Origin: Microbacterium sp. MYb54
GTDB taxonomy: Bacteria; Actinomycetota; Actinomycetes; Actinomycetales; Microbacteriaceae
Assembly (NCBI RefSeq): GCF_002979515.1
Contig: NZ_PCPA01000004.1
Location: 221,708-285,707, forward strand
DNA: 64,000 nucleotides
Direction: 5' to 3'
Shown: in pieces, positions 46,068 through 54,111 of the stretch
Position numbering within the stretch: position 1 is the first letter of the stretch
How the letters are laid out: each line of letters starts with the position of its first letter
Notes under the pieces: model-generated
Told to the model about the DNA's origin: nothing
The model's input: only the letters and a program-made list of their open reading frames with translations
Database searches by the model: none
Program-made: the position numbers and the translations under genes

Positions 46068-46147
46068 TAGAATTGACCCTTGGTGCTCTCTGCACCGCAG
46101 ACTTCCCTCGTCCCTGGCACAATCCAGGGCAGCAACTAAGGAATCCC
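46068..46147 (+). promoter_or_regulatory. rpmE2 promoter and structured 5' leader
   Basis: TGA-TAGAAT -10 (46068-46073) gives a leader of about 68 bases holding two hairpins: GGTGC-N5-GCACC (46082-46096) and CCCTGG-N6-CCAGGG (46112-46129). L31 leader RNAs are known in several bacterial groups, so autogenous control by L31 is a possibility. Confidence 0.5.
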
Positions 46148-46405
46148 ATGAAGACTGACATTCACCCCGAGTACAAGGCTGTCGTGTTCCGCGACCTCGG
46201 CTCGGGCGAGACGTTCCTCACCCGCTCGACCGTGACCGGCGACAAGACCATCGAGTTGGACGGCGTCGAGTACCCCGTCATCGACGTCGAGATCTCGTCG
46301 GCTTCGCACCCGTTCTACACGGGTAAGCAGCGCATCATGGACTCGGCCGGCCGCGTCGAGAAGTTCAACCAGCGCTTCAAGGGCTTCGGCGGCTCGTCCA
46401 AGTAA
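46148..46405 (+). CDS. rpmE2: 50S ribosomal protein L31 type B
   Basis: An 85-residue ribosomal protein. The start is M-K-T-D-I-H-P-E-Y, diagnostic of L31. It has no C-x2-C zinc motif, so it is the zinc-free B-type (RpmE2/YkaG), usually paired in the genome with a zinc form and induced when zinc is low. No Zur-like palindrome was seen. It ends before a very strong terminator. Confidence 0.95.
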   Translation: MKTDIHPEYKAVVFRDLGSGETFLTRSTVTGDKTIELDGVEYPVIDVEISSASHPFYTGKQRIMDSAGRVEKFNQRFKGFGGSSK

Positions 46406-46416
46406 CGACTGCCATG

Positions 46417-46454
46417 AAGAAGGCCCCATGCTCCTCGGAGCATGGGGTCTTCTT
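46417..46454 (+). terminator. Strong terminator after rpmE2
   Basis: An 18-base-pair stem (AAGAAGGCCCCATGCTCC with its complement, one G-U pair) and a two-base loop, 12 bases after the stop, ending in CTTCTTT. Confidence 0.9.
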
Positions 46455-46498
46455 TCATTCTCGGACGTGCGCTTCACATCCGGCCGTGTTCCGATCCC

Positions 46499-46780
46499 TC
46501 AGATGTCGAGTCGGATCCGGCCGTCGTCGATCGCGTCCGGGGGATCGCCCGGCGACGGCGCCGGGGCGGTCCGCTGTGTCTGGCGGTCGCGCTCCATCCC
46601 CGCTTCGTGCGCAGTCGGCGACCACACGGCATCGAACGCGCCGCCGAGCCCGCCGCCGCTGGTCTCGTACTTCTTCTCGATGGGTACCTTCGAGAACCCG
46701 AAGGCGATCATGACGATCACGGCGGAGACCAGGAGCAGCAGTACTCCGACCGTGATGATCACGCCCACACCCTGTTCCAT
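46499..46780 (-). CDS. Small single-helix membrane protein
   Basis: A 93-residue protein, unknown function. One hydrophobic helix (about 6-27), then a cytoplasmic tail with a Gly-rich turn and a Pro/Arg/Asp-rich end. ATG is six bases after TACGCT, so it is probably expressed leaderless. Convergent with rpmE2; the strong terminator lies between them. Confidence 0.7.
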   Translation of the reverse strand: MEQGVGVIITVGVLLLLVSAVIVMIAFGFSKVPIEKKYETSGGGLGGAFDAVWSPTAHEAGMERDRQTQRTAPAPSPGDPPDAIDDGRIRLDI

Positions 46781-46834
46781 GGGTACAGCGTAGGCGGCGG
46801 GTAGGACGAGGGCATCCTCCTCGAGGCGGAGATG

Positions 46835-48082
46835 TCAGCGGATGCGACGACCGTGCGCGAGGTCGATCAGATGCGACAGCACCGGTCCCGAGCGCAGACC
46901 GTTGTGCTCGTGCTCGCTCGTCTGCCAGAGCTGCACGCCCGGGATCAGCTTCGCGGTCTCGAGAGAGAACTCGTAGGGCACGTAGACGTCGTTGACGTAG
47001 ACCGCGGCCGCACCGGTCGCCCCCGAAGCGGCGATAGCTGCGGCATCGTAGATCTGAGGCCACTCGAACTCGGCGAGTTCGAGCGCGACATCGCGCCACG
47101 GCTGGAACGCGGGCACCGTCTCGGTCCACTCGCGGCGGATGTGCTCGCCCGTGAACAGTGTCGGGTCGTCGCGGAAGTCTGCGGGCTCTGTGCGCTCGGC
47201 CGACCACCGGGTGGCGTGGCCGTCGGCGTAGCTCGACTCGTGGAACGCGAAGTACAGCGGGTTGCGGCCGTCGTAGGGCATGGCGTGCATCAGGTCGTAT
47301 CGGAAGGCGTTCGAGGACGGATCGCGCTCGAGGAGGGACCACACGGCCTGCCAGCCGTCGTTCGTGCCGAGGGCTGAGCCCATCGATCGCAGCCGCGACC
47401 GCGAGACGACCTCTCCGTCTGGAAGGACGATGTCTCCGGCATCCGCCAGCTCGACGAGCCGTCGCATGACGTCGCGGTGCTCGGGGAAGCGTCGGTAGTA
47501 GCGCTCCGAGGAATCGCGCATCTTGTCGTAGCAGAGCGCGTACACGTCATCAGGGTGGCGTCCGACCGCACTGAGACCGCCGGTGATGAAGACGTCTTCG
47601 AGGGAGTCGGCGTCGGTGGAGAGGTACGCCAGGGTCGTGAAGCCGCCGAAGGACTGCCCCAGCACGCTCCAGGTCGTGGCGCCCAGGTGCTCGCGCATGG
47701 CCTCGCAGTCACGCACGATCGCATCGGCGCGCAGGTGGGTGAGGTGCTCGGCCACGGCTGCGGCGCCGCGCTCGAGGTCCTGGTCACCGACCGGTGTCGA
47801 GCGTCCGGTACCGCGCTGATCGAGGAGCACCAGGCGGTAGTGGGCGAGCGCTTCGTCGAGCCAGGCAGGCGAACTCGACGAGTGGAACGGACGCGGAGCC
47901 TCGTGCCCAGGTCCCCCCTGCAGGAACACCAGATAGGGGAGCGCTTCACCGCCCTCGCGGGCGACCACGCGCGCGAAGATGTCGATCGTGCGGCGGTCGG
48001 AGGGGTCTCCCCACACCAGGGGGACGGTGAGCGTGTGCTCTTCGACGGTGAGATCCTGCAGTTTGCGGACGACGGTGCTCAT
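46835..48082 (-). CDS. S33-family peptidase (proline iminopeptidase-like)
   Basis: A 415-residue alpha/beta hydrolase. Oxyanion motif L-Q-G-G-P-G-H (54-60), D-Q-R-G-T-G-R-S (88-95), nucleophile G-Q-S-F-G-G (Ser144) and catalytic His in E-H-E-H-N-G near the C-terminus (about 397) are typical of prolyl aminopeptidases releasing N-terminal Pro. Start ATG 48082; GTG 48088 overlapping the upstream stop (GTGA) is possible. Translationally coupled to the DUF262 gene, which is unusual. Confidence 0.87.
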   Translation of the reverse strand: MSTVVRKLQDLTVEEHTLTVPLVWGDPSDRRTIDIFARVVAREGGEALPYLVFLQGGPGHEAPRPFHSSSSPAWLDEALAHYRLVLLDQRGTGRSTPVGDQDLERGAAAVAEHLTHLRADAIVRDCEAMREHLGATTWSVLGQSFGGFTTLAYLSTDADSLEDVFITGGLSAVGRHPDDVYALCYDKMRDSSERYYRRFPEHRDVMRRLVELADAGDIVLPDGEVVSRSRLRSMGSALGTNDGWQAVWSLLERDPSSNAFRYDLMHAMPYDGRNPLYFAFHESSYADGHATRWSAERTEPADFRDDPTLFTGEHIRREWTETVPAFQPWRDVALELAEFEWPQIYDAAAIAASGATGAAAVYVNDVYVPYEFSLETAKLIPGVQLWQTSEHEHNGLRSGPVLSHLIDLAHGRRIR

Positions 48083-48084
48083 GT

Positions 48085-50088
48085 TCACATCACATTTCCG
48101 ATGTAGGAGTACTTGACGAAGACCTCCGAGGCGATGCCCGACTCCTCGAGCACACCCTGCACAGCGGTCATCATGTAATTGGAATCCCAGCCCATGTAGA
48201 GGAAGTGGCCCTCGCCGAGCTCGTCCCACTGGCCCTTCCAGGCCATGTCCTGGTAGATCGGGCCGCCGTGGGCGGCGCAGTAGGCCAGAGCAGCGGTCCT
48301 GTTGTCGGTCCACGCGCGGCGGAATACCCGGTTGAACAGGTACTTGACGTCGGGAACCTCCCAGCGCTCACCGCGGTACTCGACGTAGTCGAACTCCCGC
48401 TCCCACCCGGTCGGCCATCCGCGGCGTCGCACCGCATCCAGGATCGGCGTCAGGCCGTCGTCGTCGATCTCCGGCAGGGCGGGCCGCGCCCAGATGCGGA
48501 TCAGCTCGGCCGTGAGGGCGATCGTGCGCCGTGTGATGGCCGCCGTGTTCCAGGAGTCGACGTCGGTGAGGTCGCGCGTCGCCGGCACCGAGCTGCGTGG
48601 GTACGCCTCCGTGCGCTTCACGGGGAACGGGGCGCCGAACACCCGTTCGGTGAGACCCTGCTCGAGCAGAGTCAGGTTGCCGAGAGTCGGGGCAAGGGCA
48701 CGATGGCTGTTCTGCTCATCCTCGGAGTAATCGATCCAGGTTCGCTCTCCGTCGCCCGACCAAGAATCGCCCGGCACGGTCGGGACAATGTGCTCGATGT
48801 CGAAGGAGTCGAGGTCGTCGACGCCCTCCAGCCGTCCCAGGACGTAGGCGGGGTGGGGGAGTTCGCTGTACTTCAGGACCGCGCTCACGCGTTCGTCGGA
48901 GGGGGTGATGCGCGCGAACGCGCGTGCGAGCGCATCGCGACCGTCGCGACGTGCACGGCAGAGCCTCGCGACGAGTCTCTCCGCCGGCAGATTCACCAGA
49001 GCGCGGCGGAGGAAGAGGGCCTGCAGCCACTCCAGGGTCTCGATGAGCTCGGAACGGTCGATGATGCCGCGGGTGTGATCGCTGTAGGCGCTCATCACGA
49101 GCGGATAGGAGGAGCGGCCGAACGTGTTGATGTGGCGGAGCTGCCGAGCGATCTCGGGATCCTGCTCGCGGGACGGGTCGAGGAGGATCCCGTAGATCTC
49201 GGCATAGTGCCGCCACTGCGTGGCATCGGCCTGCAGATGGGCGACGTCGACGCGGGGGAATGACTGCCGGAACGCGCTGTAGACGCCGTGTTCGCCGTTG
49301 GCCGCGACCTCACGGCCGGTGACGAGCACGAGGTAGTGCCGCCAGAACGCGCCGATGGCCTCGCCGGTGTGATGCTCGATCGGCACCCAGAAACGGGCCT
49401 CGACATCGACCTGCTCGGCGTGGCTCAGACCCATCAGGATGTAGTTGTGGATGAGCTCGTGGTCGCGCAGCGGCTCACCCGTCGAGTTCAGGCTCTCGAA
49501 GATCTGCTGGGCATTCGCCTGGGCGCCGAGGGTGATCGACACGTGCTCGAGCTTCTGCAGTCCGCGCCAGATGGCCGGTACCTCGTCGACGTGGATCTGG
49601 CTGCGGAAGAAGGCGTAGTTGTCGTCGAAACGCGATTCGCGGTCTGCGTCGTCGCGGCGATCGAGCACCACCGATTCGTACAGGTCGGCCCAGGCGTCAT
49701 GGGGGCGCAGCTTCGTACTGCCCGGCGCGTCGGAGCGCACCAGCACACGTTCGAGGGCTGTGGCCAGAGTCGGATCGGTGTCGCGGACCGCGTGATGCAG
49801 CGCGGCGACGAGGAGCATGAGAGTGGTGATGCGCTGCTGGCCATCGATGAGGATCAGATCGGAATCGGCGGATGCGCCGTCTTCCGCGGAGAGGATCGAA
49901 CCGATGAAGTGGCGGTGGGCGTCGTCTTCGCGCGCCACTGAACGGATGTCGGAGAGAAGCCGTTCGCAGCCCCCGATGTCCCAGCGATACTGCCGTTGGT
50001 ATACCGGGACGACGATGGTCTTCGTGCCCGCCGCGAGCCACTCGATCGTGTTGACTGCTGTCGCCTCGACGTTGGTCGCGGTGCTCAT
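48085..50088 (-). CDS. DUF262/DUF1524 protein (GmrSD-like)
   Basis: A 667-residue protein. The N-terminal DUF262 (ParB/sulfiredoxin-like NTP-binding) domain carries V-P-x-Y-Q-R-x-Y-x-W (28-36) and D-G-Q-Q-R-I-T-T (82-89). A DUF1524 HNH-type nuclease domain follows with D-I-E-H-I-V-P (His433) and L-G-N-L-T-L-L (Asn471). A C-terminal extension of about 120 residues (after residue 545) rich in aromatics is not part of the usual pair. GmrSD and BrxU members are type IV restriction enzymes cutting modified DNA and are anti-phage. No strong ribosome binding site; start ATG 50088. Isolated here: no methylase or other defence genes adjacent. Confidence 0.86.
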   Translation of the reverse strand: MSTATNVEATAVNTIEWLAAGTKTIVVPVYQRQYRWDIGGCERLLSDIRSVAREDDAHRHFIGSILSAEDGASADSDLILIDGQQRITTLMLLVAALHHAVRDTDPTLATALERVLVRSDAPGSTKLRPHDAWADLYESVVLDRRDDADRESRFDDNYAFFRSQIHVDEVPAIWRGLQKLEHVSITLGAQANAQQIFESLNSTGEPLRDHELIHNYILMGLSHAEQVDVEARFWVPIEHHTGEAIGAFWRHYLVLVTGREVAANGEHGVYSAFRQSFPRVDVAHLQADATQWRHYAEIYGILLDPSREQDPEIARQLRHINTFGRSSYPLVMSAYSDHTRGIIDRSELIETLEWLQALFLRRALVNLPAERLVARLCRARRDGRDALARAFARITPSDERVSAVLKYSELPHPAYVLGRLEGVDDLDSFDIEHIVPTVPGDSWSGDGERTWIDYSEDEQNSHRALAPTLGNLTLLEQGLTERVFGAPFPVKRTEAYPRSSVPATRDLTDVDSWNTAAITRRTIALTAELIRIWARPALPEIDDDGLTPILDAVRRRGWPTGWEREFDYVEYRGERWEVPDVKYLFNRVFRRAWTDNRTAALAYCAAHGGPIYQDMAWKGQWDELGEGHFLYMGWDSNYMMTAVQGVLEESGIASEVFVKYSYIGNVM

Positions 50089-50199
50089 GCTGGTGTCTGG
50101 TCCTCCCGATTCGACGGGTGCCGAGGCCTCGCCGGGGCGCCCCGATCAGTCTATTCGGTTATGCACGGCCGACCTCCGAAGGGCTCGCAGGAGTCGCTG

Positions 50200-50218
50200 T
50201 TAGGCTTGCCTTATCAGG
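50200..50218 (+). promoter_or_regulatory. Promoter with possible DtxR/IdeR-like box
   Basis: TAGGCT (50201-50206) is a -10 candidate. The 19 bases starting TTAGG at 50200 match about 12 of 19 positions of the DtxR/IdeR consensus, including the TTAGG and CCT blocks. Weak evidence; the match could be chance because the -10 itself contributes. Confidence 0.3.
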
Positions 50219-50265
50219 GCCTGTTAAAACGTGCTGGCCCCCGATGAAAGGAACATGACTCGATC

Positions 50266-51039
50266 ATGGGTTACATCAAGTCCGCTGCCCTCGAGGAAAA
50301 GGGATTCGTCGTCCTCGACAGCTACAACCAGGAGCTCGACCCCAAGGAATGGCTCGACATCGAGTACAACGACTGGAAGTCGTCGGGTGACACCCGCTTC
50401 GCGCCTCTCGCCAGTGCCTTCGGTGACATCGAGTGCAACGGGTTCTGGAACCACAAGCCGCCGCGCACCGACAAGGACGGCGTCTGGATCGACTCGCAGA
50501 CCGAGAAGGCCCCGAACCTGACGCGTCGTGCGCAGGAGCCGGGTGCCAATGTCGGGCGCTGCCGCGTCATCGAGCTGCAGCCCACCCCTTACGGTGAATG
50601 CCTCTACAACCTCCACCAGGACGACAACAACCGTCTGAACCCGGACGGAACCGGTTGGGTCGTCCGCGGCTTCTTCAACCTGACGGACGACAAGGACAGC
50701 TACTTCGTCCTGCGCGAGAACCGCACCGACCCGAGCATCGAGTACCGCATCGCTCTTCCGGCCGGCGCCCAGCTCATCGTCGACACCCAGCGCCTGTGGC
50801 ACGCCGCGACGCACAACGGCACCGAGCCGCGTTACTGCCTCATCACGTCGTGGACCTCGGGCCCGGAGCTCGACGCCTACATCGAGAAGTACAACGGCAC
50901 CGACGACGTGCCCAACTACGAGGTCGACCAGGAGACGCTCGAGCTCGGCTATGCAGAGCAGGCGCGCAAGGATGCCGCTCGCGCCGCCTACTATGCCGCG
51001 AAAGGCCAGCAGGTCAAGCAGGCCATGAGCGAGGCCTGA
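50266..51039 (+). CDS. Putative Fe(II) oxygenase-like (double-stranded beta-helix) protein
   Basis: A 257-residue soluble protein I do not recognise as a named family. The central region has an H-x-D type pair (L-H-Q-D-D, His about 126) and, about 58 residues later, W-H-A-A-T-H-N-G-x-x-P-R-Y (distal His and Arg), the arrangement of a 2-oxoglutarate/Fe(II) oxygenase or related cupin, so an iron-dependent enzyme is likely. The C-terminus is Ala/Lys-rich and helical. ATG 50266 lacks a well-spaced ribosome binding site: AAAGGA (50248-50253) is better spaced for an out-of-frame ATG at 50255, giving a possible uORF overlap. Single-gene unit with terminator. Confidence 0.7.
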   Translation: MGYIKSAALEEKGFVVLDSYNQELDPKEWLDIEYNDWKSSGDTRFAPLASAFGDIECNGFWNHKPPRTDKDGVWIDSQTEKAPNLTRRAQEPGANVGRCRVIELQPTPYGECLYNLHQDDNNRLNPDGTGWVVRGFFNLTDDKDSYFVLRENRTDPSIEYRIALPAGAQLIVDTQRLWHAATHNGTEPRYCLITSWTSGPELDAYIEKYNGTDDVPNYEVDQETLELGYAEQARKDAARAAYYAAKGQQVKQAMSEA

Positions 51040-51071
51040 CCTTCGTCAGACTCACGACCGGTTTCCGGTCT

Positions 51072-51102
51072 GAAGGCCCCGGTCGCCGTGACCGGGGCCT
51101 TC
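51072..51102 (+). terminator. Terminator
   Basis: A 13-base-pair stem GAAGGCCCCGGTC and complement with a 5-base loop, 32 bases after the stop. Confidence 0.88.
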
Positions 51103-51224
51103 GTCATGAATGACATGCTTGTGATTTCCGGGGAACTCGGCGAGAATGGGCGCACAACCGCATATTCTCGCCACTTCGTGGTTCAGGTCGTTGGGGAAGA
51201 CGCACCTGATGAAACGGAGAGATC

Positions 51225-51728
51225 ATGGCGACGGCTTACGCACGCGGAGTGGTGTTCATCCACTCTGCGCCTCGCGCGCTCTGCCCGCACCTCGAGTGGG
51301 CGGTGGGTCGCGCTATCGGGCGTGCAGTGAACTTCGACTGGACCGAGCAGCCCGTACTCAACGGTGCGCGACGCGCGGAGTTCTACTGGGACGGCCCCGT
51401 CGGTACCGGCGCTGCCCTCGCGACGTCCATCCGCGGATGGGAGCACCTCCGCTTCGAGGTGACCGAGGACCCGACACCTCGAAGCGACGGCGGTCGCTGG
51501 CTGCACACACCCGACCTCGGCATCCACTATGCCCAGACCGACGCTGCCGGCAACATCGTCATCGGCGAGGATCGGATTCGCTACGCCATGGAGATCGCGG
51601 CAGGAAGCGCGGTCGAACTGCAGCGCGAACTCGACATCGCGCTCGGCTCCGCCTGGGACGAAGAGCTCGAACCGTTCCGCCACGCCAGCGACGACGCCAG
51701 TGTCGTCTGGCTCCACAAGGTCGGCTAG
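51225..51728 (+). CDS. DUF3145 family protein
   Basis: A 167-residue actinobacterial protein of unknown function. The family-typical N-terminus G-V-V-F-I-H-S-A-P-R-A-L-C-P-H-L-E-W-A is intact, as is the W-L-H-T-P-D-L-G block near 92. No membrane segment. GGAGAGATC precedes the ATG. Widely conserved in Actinobacteria as a single-copy gene. Convergent with the YczR gene; a strong terminator lies between. Confidence 0.9.
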   Translation: MATAYARGVVFIHSAPRALCPHLEWAVGRAIGRAVNFDWTEQPVLNGARRAEFYWDGPVGTGAALATSIRGWEHLRFEVTEDPTPRSDGGRWLHTPDLGIHYAQTDAAGNIVIGEDRIRYAMEIAAGSAVELQRELDIALGSAWDEELEPFRHASDDASVVWLHKVG

Positions 51729-51820
51729 CCCGACATCACAGACCGGGAGCGGGGGAGGCGTGAGTATCGGATGCCGGTGAGTGATCCCGGACGCTGAGAA
51801 GACGTATCCCCGCTCCGCAC

Positions 51821-51860
51821 GACGAGGACCCCGCCCCGGAAACGAGGCGGGGTCCTCGTC
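51821..51860. terminator. Bidirectional terminator between DUF3145 and yczR genes
   Basis: A 15-base-pair perfect stem (GACGAGGACCCCGCC and its complement) with a ten-base loop. Confidence 0.9.
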
Positions 51861-51866
51861 GTCGAG

Positions 51867-53270
51867 TCAGATCACCGCGGCGTGCTGGAGGTCCTCGGAG
51901 GGGGATGCGCTGCCTCCGCGTACGTCCGCCCAGGCGAGGGAGAGCCGCTGCATCGCCTCTGCCGTGCGGTCGGGCGGGAGAGTGATGGGGATGCGCAGTC
52001 GGCGTTCGAGTACGCCGCCCGTCGTGAAGCGGGGACCGGGCGGCAGGATGAGACCCCGCTCGCGTGCGGCGAGCGAGAGTGACGTCGAAAGCGGTGCGCC
52101 GATGTCCACCCAGGCGGAGAGCCCACCCGGTGTCTGCGGCATCCGGAAGCCCGGGATCTGCCTGATGCCCTCCTCGACTGCGGTTCGCCCTGCGTGTAGG
52201 CGCCGGCCGACATGGGCGGTGAGGGCGGGCATGTCGGCGAGCAGTTCGATGGCGATGCACTGCTCGAGCAGGGCGGTTCCGAGTTCGAACGAAGGCCGGA
52301 CGGCGAGCAGCCGGGCGATGATCGAACGCTCAGCGCGGATCCAGCCGATACGCATCCCGCCCCACGCGATCTTCGACATCGAGCCGACGGTGATGACGTT
52401 CGGTCCGCTCGCGGCCATCGGCGACGGCGACCATCCGCGGTCGATGTCGAGTTCTGCTGTCGTCTCGTCGACGATGAGGTGCGTGCCCACGTTGCGCGCG
52501 GTCGTCACGATGCGCGACCGCTCCTCGTCGGGCAGCGTCGCGCCGGTGGGGTTGTGGAAGTCGGGGATCAAGTAGGCCACATGCGGGCGCGCGCCGAGCA
52601 GCGTCTCATTGAGATGCCGGCTGTCCCACCCCTCGACATCGACGGGCGTGGGCACCAACCGGTATCCGTGGCGGTGCAGGGCTTCGAGGGCATGCGGGAA
52701 CGTCGGCTGCTCGACCAGGGCCCGCTCGCCGCGTCGTCCGATCGCGGTGAGGATCAGATTCACCGCGTTCAGCGCCCCCGAGGTGATGATGATCTCGTCG
52801 GCGGAGGTGGGCGCGCCGCGCTCGCTGAAGCGCCGGGCGACGGCTTCTCTGAGCTCGGGCAGGCCCTGGAGTGAATAGCCGCTCGTGCCTCGCAGCGCGG
52901 CGAGGCGGGGGAGGGAGCGCACCGTCGCGTCGTACAGTCCGGGCGTCGAGTCCATCGAAGCGATGGATAGATCGATCGCGTCGTCGCCGGCGTCTCCTCC
53001 CGGGGCCGTGTGTCCGTTCGGAAGGGTCACGCGCGTGCTTCCGCCGTGCAGACGGGAGACGTACCCGTCGGATTCCAGCAGTCCGTAGGCGCGGGTGATG
53101 GTCGAGCGGGAGCGGCGCAGTTCGAGGGCGAGGGATCGTTCGCTGGGCAGTCGCTCGCCGACCGTGAGTCTGCCGTCGAGGATCAGCGCCCGGATCTGCT
53201 CCGCCAGGGCGGTCGCCGCTGCGCCGGCGACGTTGTGCGCTCCGAGCTGTTCGACGAGTCGTGATCCCAT
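51867..53270 (-). CDS. MocR-type (YczR-like) PLP-dependent transcriptional regulator
   Basis: A 467-residue fusion. N-terminal winged HTH of GntR type (about 20-85; G-E-R-L-P-S-E-R-S-L-A and R-S-R-S-T-I-T-R-A-Y) joined to an aminotransferase-fold domain with N-P-T-G near 240 and PLP Lys in S-M-S-K near 300. Divergent yczE-like gene and repeats in the intergenic region match the YczR subgroup known from genome surveys. Probably controls yczE in response to PLP or a related ligand; the physiological trigger is unknown. Confidence 0.93.
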   Translation of the reverse strand: MGSRLVEQLGAHNVAGAAATALAEQIRALILDGRLTVGERLPSERSLALELRRSRSTITRAYGLLESDGYVSRLHGGSTRVTLPNGHTAPGGDAGDDAIDLSIASMDSTPGLYDATVRSLPRLAALRGTSGYSLQGLPELREAVARRFSERGAPTSADEIIITSGALNAVNLILTAIGRRGERALVEQPTFPHALEALHRHGYRLVPTPVDVEGWDSRHLNETLLGARPHVAYLIPDFHNPTGATLPDEERSRIVTTARNVGTHLIVDETTAELDIDRGWSPSPMAASGPNVITVGSMSKIAWGGMRIGWIRAERSIIARLLAVRPSFELGTALLEQCIAIELLADMPALTAHVGRRLHAGRTAVEEGIRQIPGFRMPQTPGGLSAWVDIGAPLSTSLSLAARERGLILPPGPRFTTGGVLERRLRIPITLPPDRTAEAMQRLSLAWADVRGGSASPSEDLQHAAVI

Positions 53271-53286
53271 ACTTCCAGCATGGCGC

Positions 53287-53329
53287 AAAGTGGCCTGTTC
53301 TGCGCGGGCCACTTTACGCGCAGTGGACT
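53287..53329. promoter_or_regulatory. YczR operator repeats
   Basis: AAAGTGGCC (53287-53295) and GGCCACTTT (53307-53315) form an inverted repeat. AGTGGACT (53322-53329) repeats AGTGGCCT (53289-53296) directly at 33 bases, about three helical turns. Three half-sites between the two divergent starts fit MocR-type binding. Confidence 0.6.
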
Positions 53330-53365
53330 CGCCGTGGAGAGGGTTCCGGCGGCCAGAGTGGAAGA

Positions 53366-54031
53366 ATGCTCCTGCGTGCCATGTTCCTCCCCGTCACCGC
53401 CACCAGTCGGCGTGACCTCGTCGAGCGGCTGGGTCAGCTGGTTCTCGGCCTGTTCCTCTACGGCGTCGCACTCGGTTTCATGGTGCGTGGCGGCATCGGC
53501 GTAGCCCCGTGGGACGTGCTGGCACTCGGTCTCGCCGCGCAGTCGGGTCTCGGATACGGCGTCATGACGGTGATCATCTCGGTCGTCGTGCTGCTGCTGT
53601 GGATTCCGCTGCGTCAGCGTGTGGGTCTTGGCACGGTGCTGAACGCGCTTCTGGTCGGGCCGAGCGCCGATCTCGCACTCCTCTTGATCCCGAATCCCGC
53701 TTCAGTCTGGATCGGAGCCCCGATGTTCATCTTCGGGCTCCTGCTGCTGGCCTTCGCGACCGGGCTCTACATCGCGGCCGACTTCGGTCCCGGCCCCCGC
53801 GACGGCCTCATGACCGGGCTGGTTCGCCGCACCGGATGGGCCGTGTGGCTCGTCCGCACCCTGATCGAGGGCAGCGTGCTGCTCATCGGCTTCCTGCTGG
53901 GCGGCCCGGTGGGTGTGGGTACAGTGCTCTTCGCGTTCGGTGTCGGCCCGCTCATCGGATGGTTCCTGCCGCGAATCACGCGGATGAGAGAAGCGCGCTC
54001 ACGGCAGCTCGGGTCGCTGCGCACCGCCTGA
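53366..54031 (+). CDS. YczE-like integral membrane protein (YitT/YczE family)
   Basis: A 221-residue protein with five or six helices; G-L-x-I-A-A-D-F-G-P-G-P-R-D-G-L-M-T region near 132 is a hallmark of the YczE/YyaS/YitT family. A transport role is assumed but unproven. ATG 53366 follows CAGAGT by six bases; a second Met five codons later is an alternative. It is controlled by the divergent YczR-like regulator. Confidence 0.87.
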   Translation: MLLRAMFLPVTATSRRDLVERLGQLVLGLFLYGVALGFMVRGGIGVAPWDVLALGLAAQSGLGYGVMTVIISVVVLLLWIPLRQRVGLGTVLNALLVGPSADLALLLIPNPASVWIGAPMFIFGLLLLAFATGLYIAADFGPGPRDGLMTGLVRRTGWAVWLVRTLIEGSVLLIGFLLGGPVGVGTVLFAFGVGPLIGWFLPRITRMREARSRQLGSLRTA

Positions 54032-54057
54032 CGCTCCAGCTGATCCCCTTGCGGATA

Positions 54058-54095
54058 CGAAGAGAGGCCCTCGGAATCCCGAGGGCCTCTCTTCG
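54058..54095. terminator. Bidirectional terminator between yczE and fabF
   Basis: A 17-base-pair stem (CGAAGAGAGGCCCTCGG and complement) with a 4-base loop. Confidence 0.92.
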
Positions 54096-54111
54096 TCGAT
54101 CGGTGCAGACG

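Noticed and set aside
46060..46147. Zur box at rpmE2
   Set aside because: B-type L31 genes are often Zur-controlled, but I could not see a TGATAATGATTATCA-like palindrome near the promoter.
50255..50521. A plus-strand frame from the ATG at 50255
   Set aside because: It has a good ribosome binding site but codes for a Ser/Arg-rich low-complexity peptide inside a better-supported gene. It is kept only as a possible uORF.
54058..54095. A REP-like element at 54058 and similar hairpins at 10340, 46417 and 51821
   Set aside because: Each is unrelated in sequence and placed between convergent genes or just after a gene, so they are terminators rather than a repeat family.
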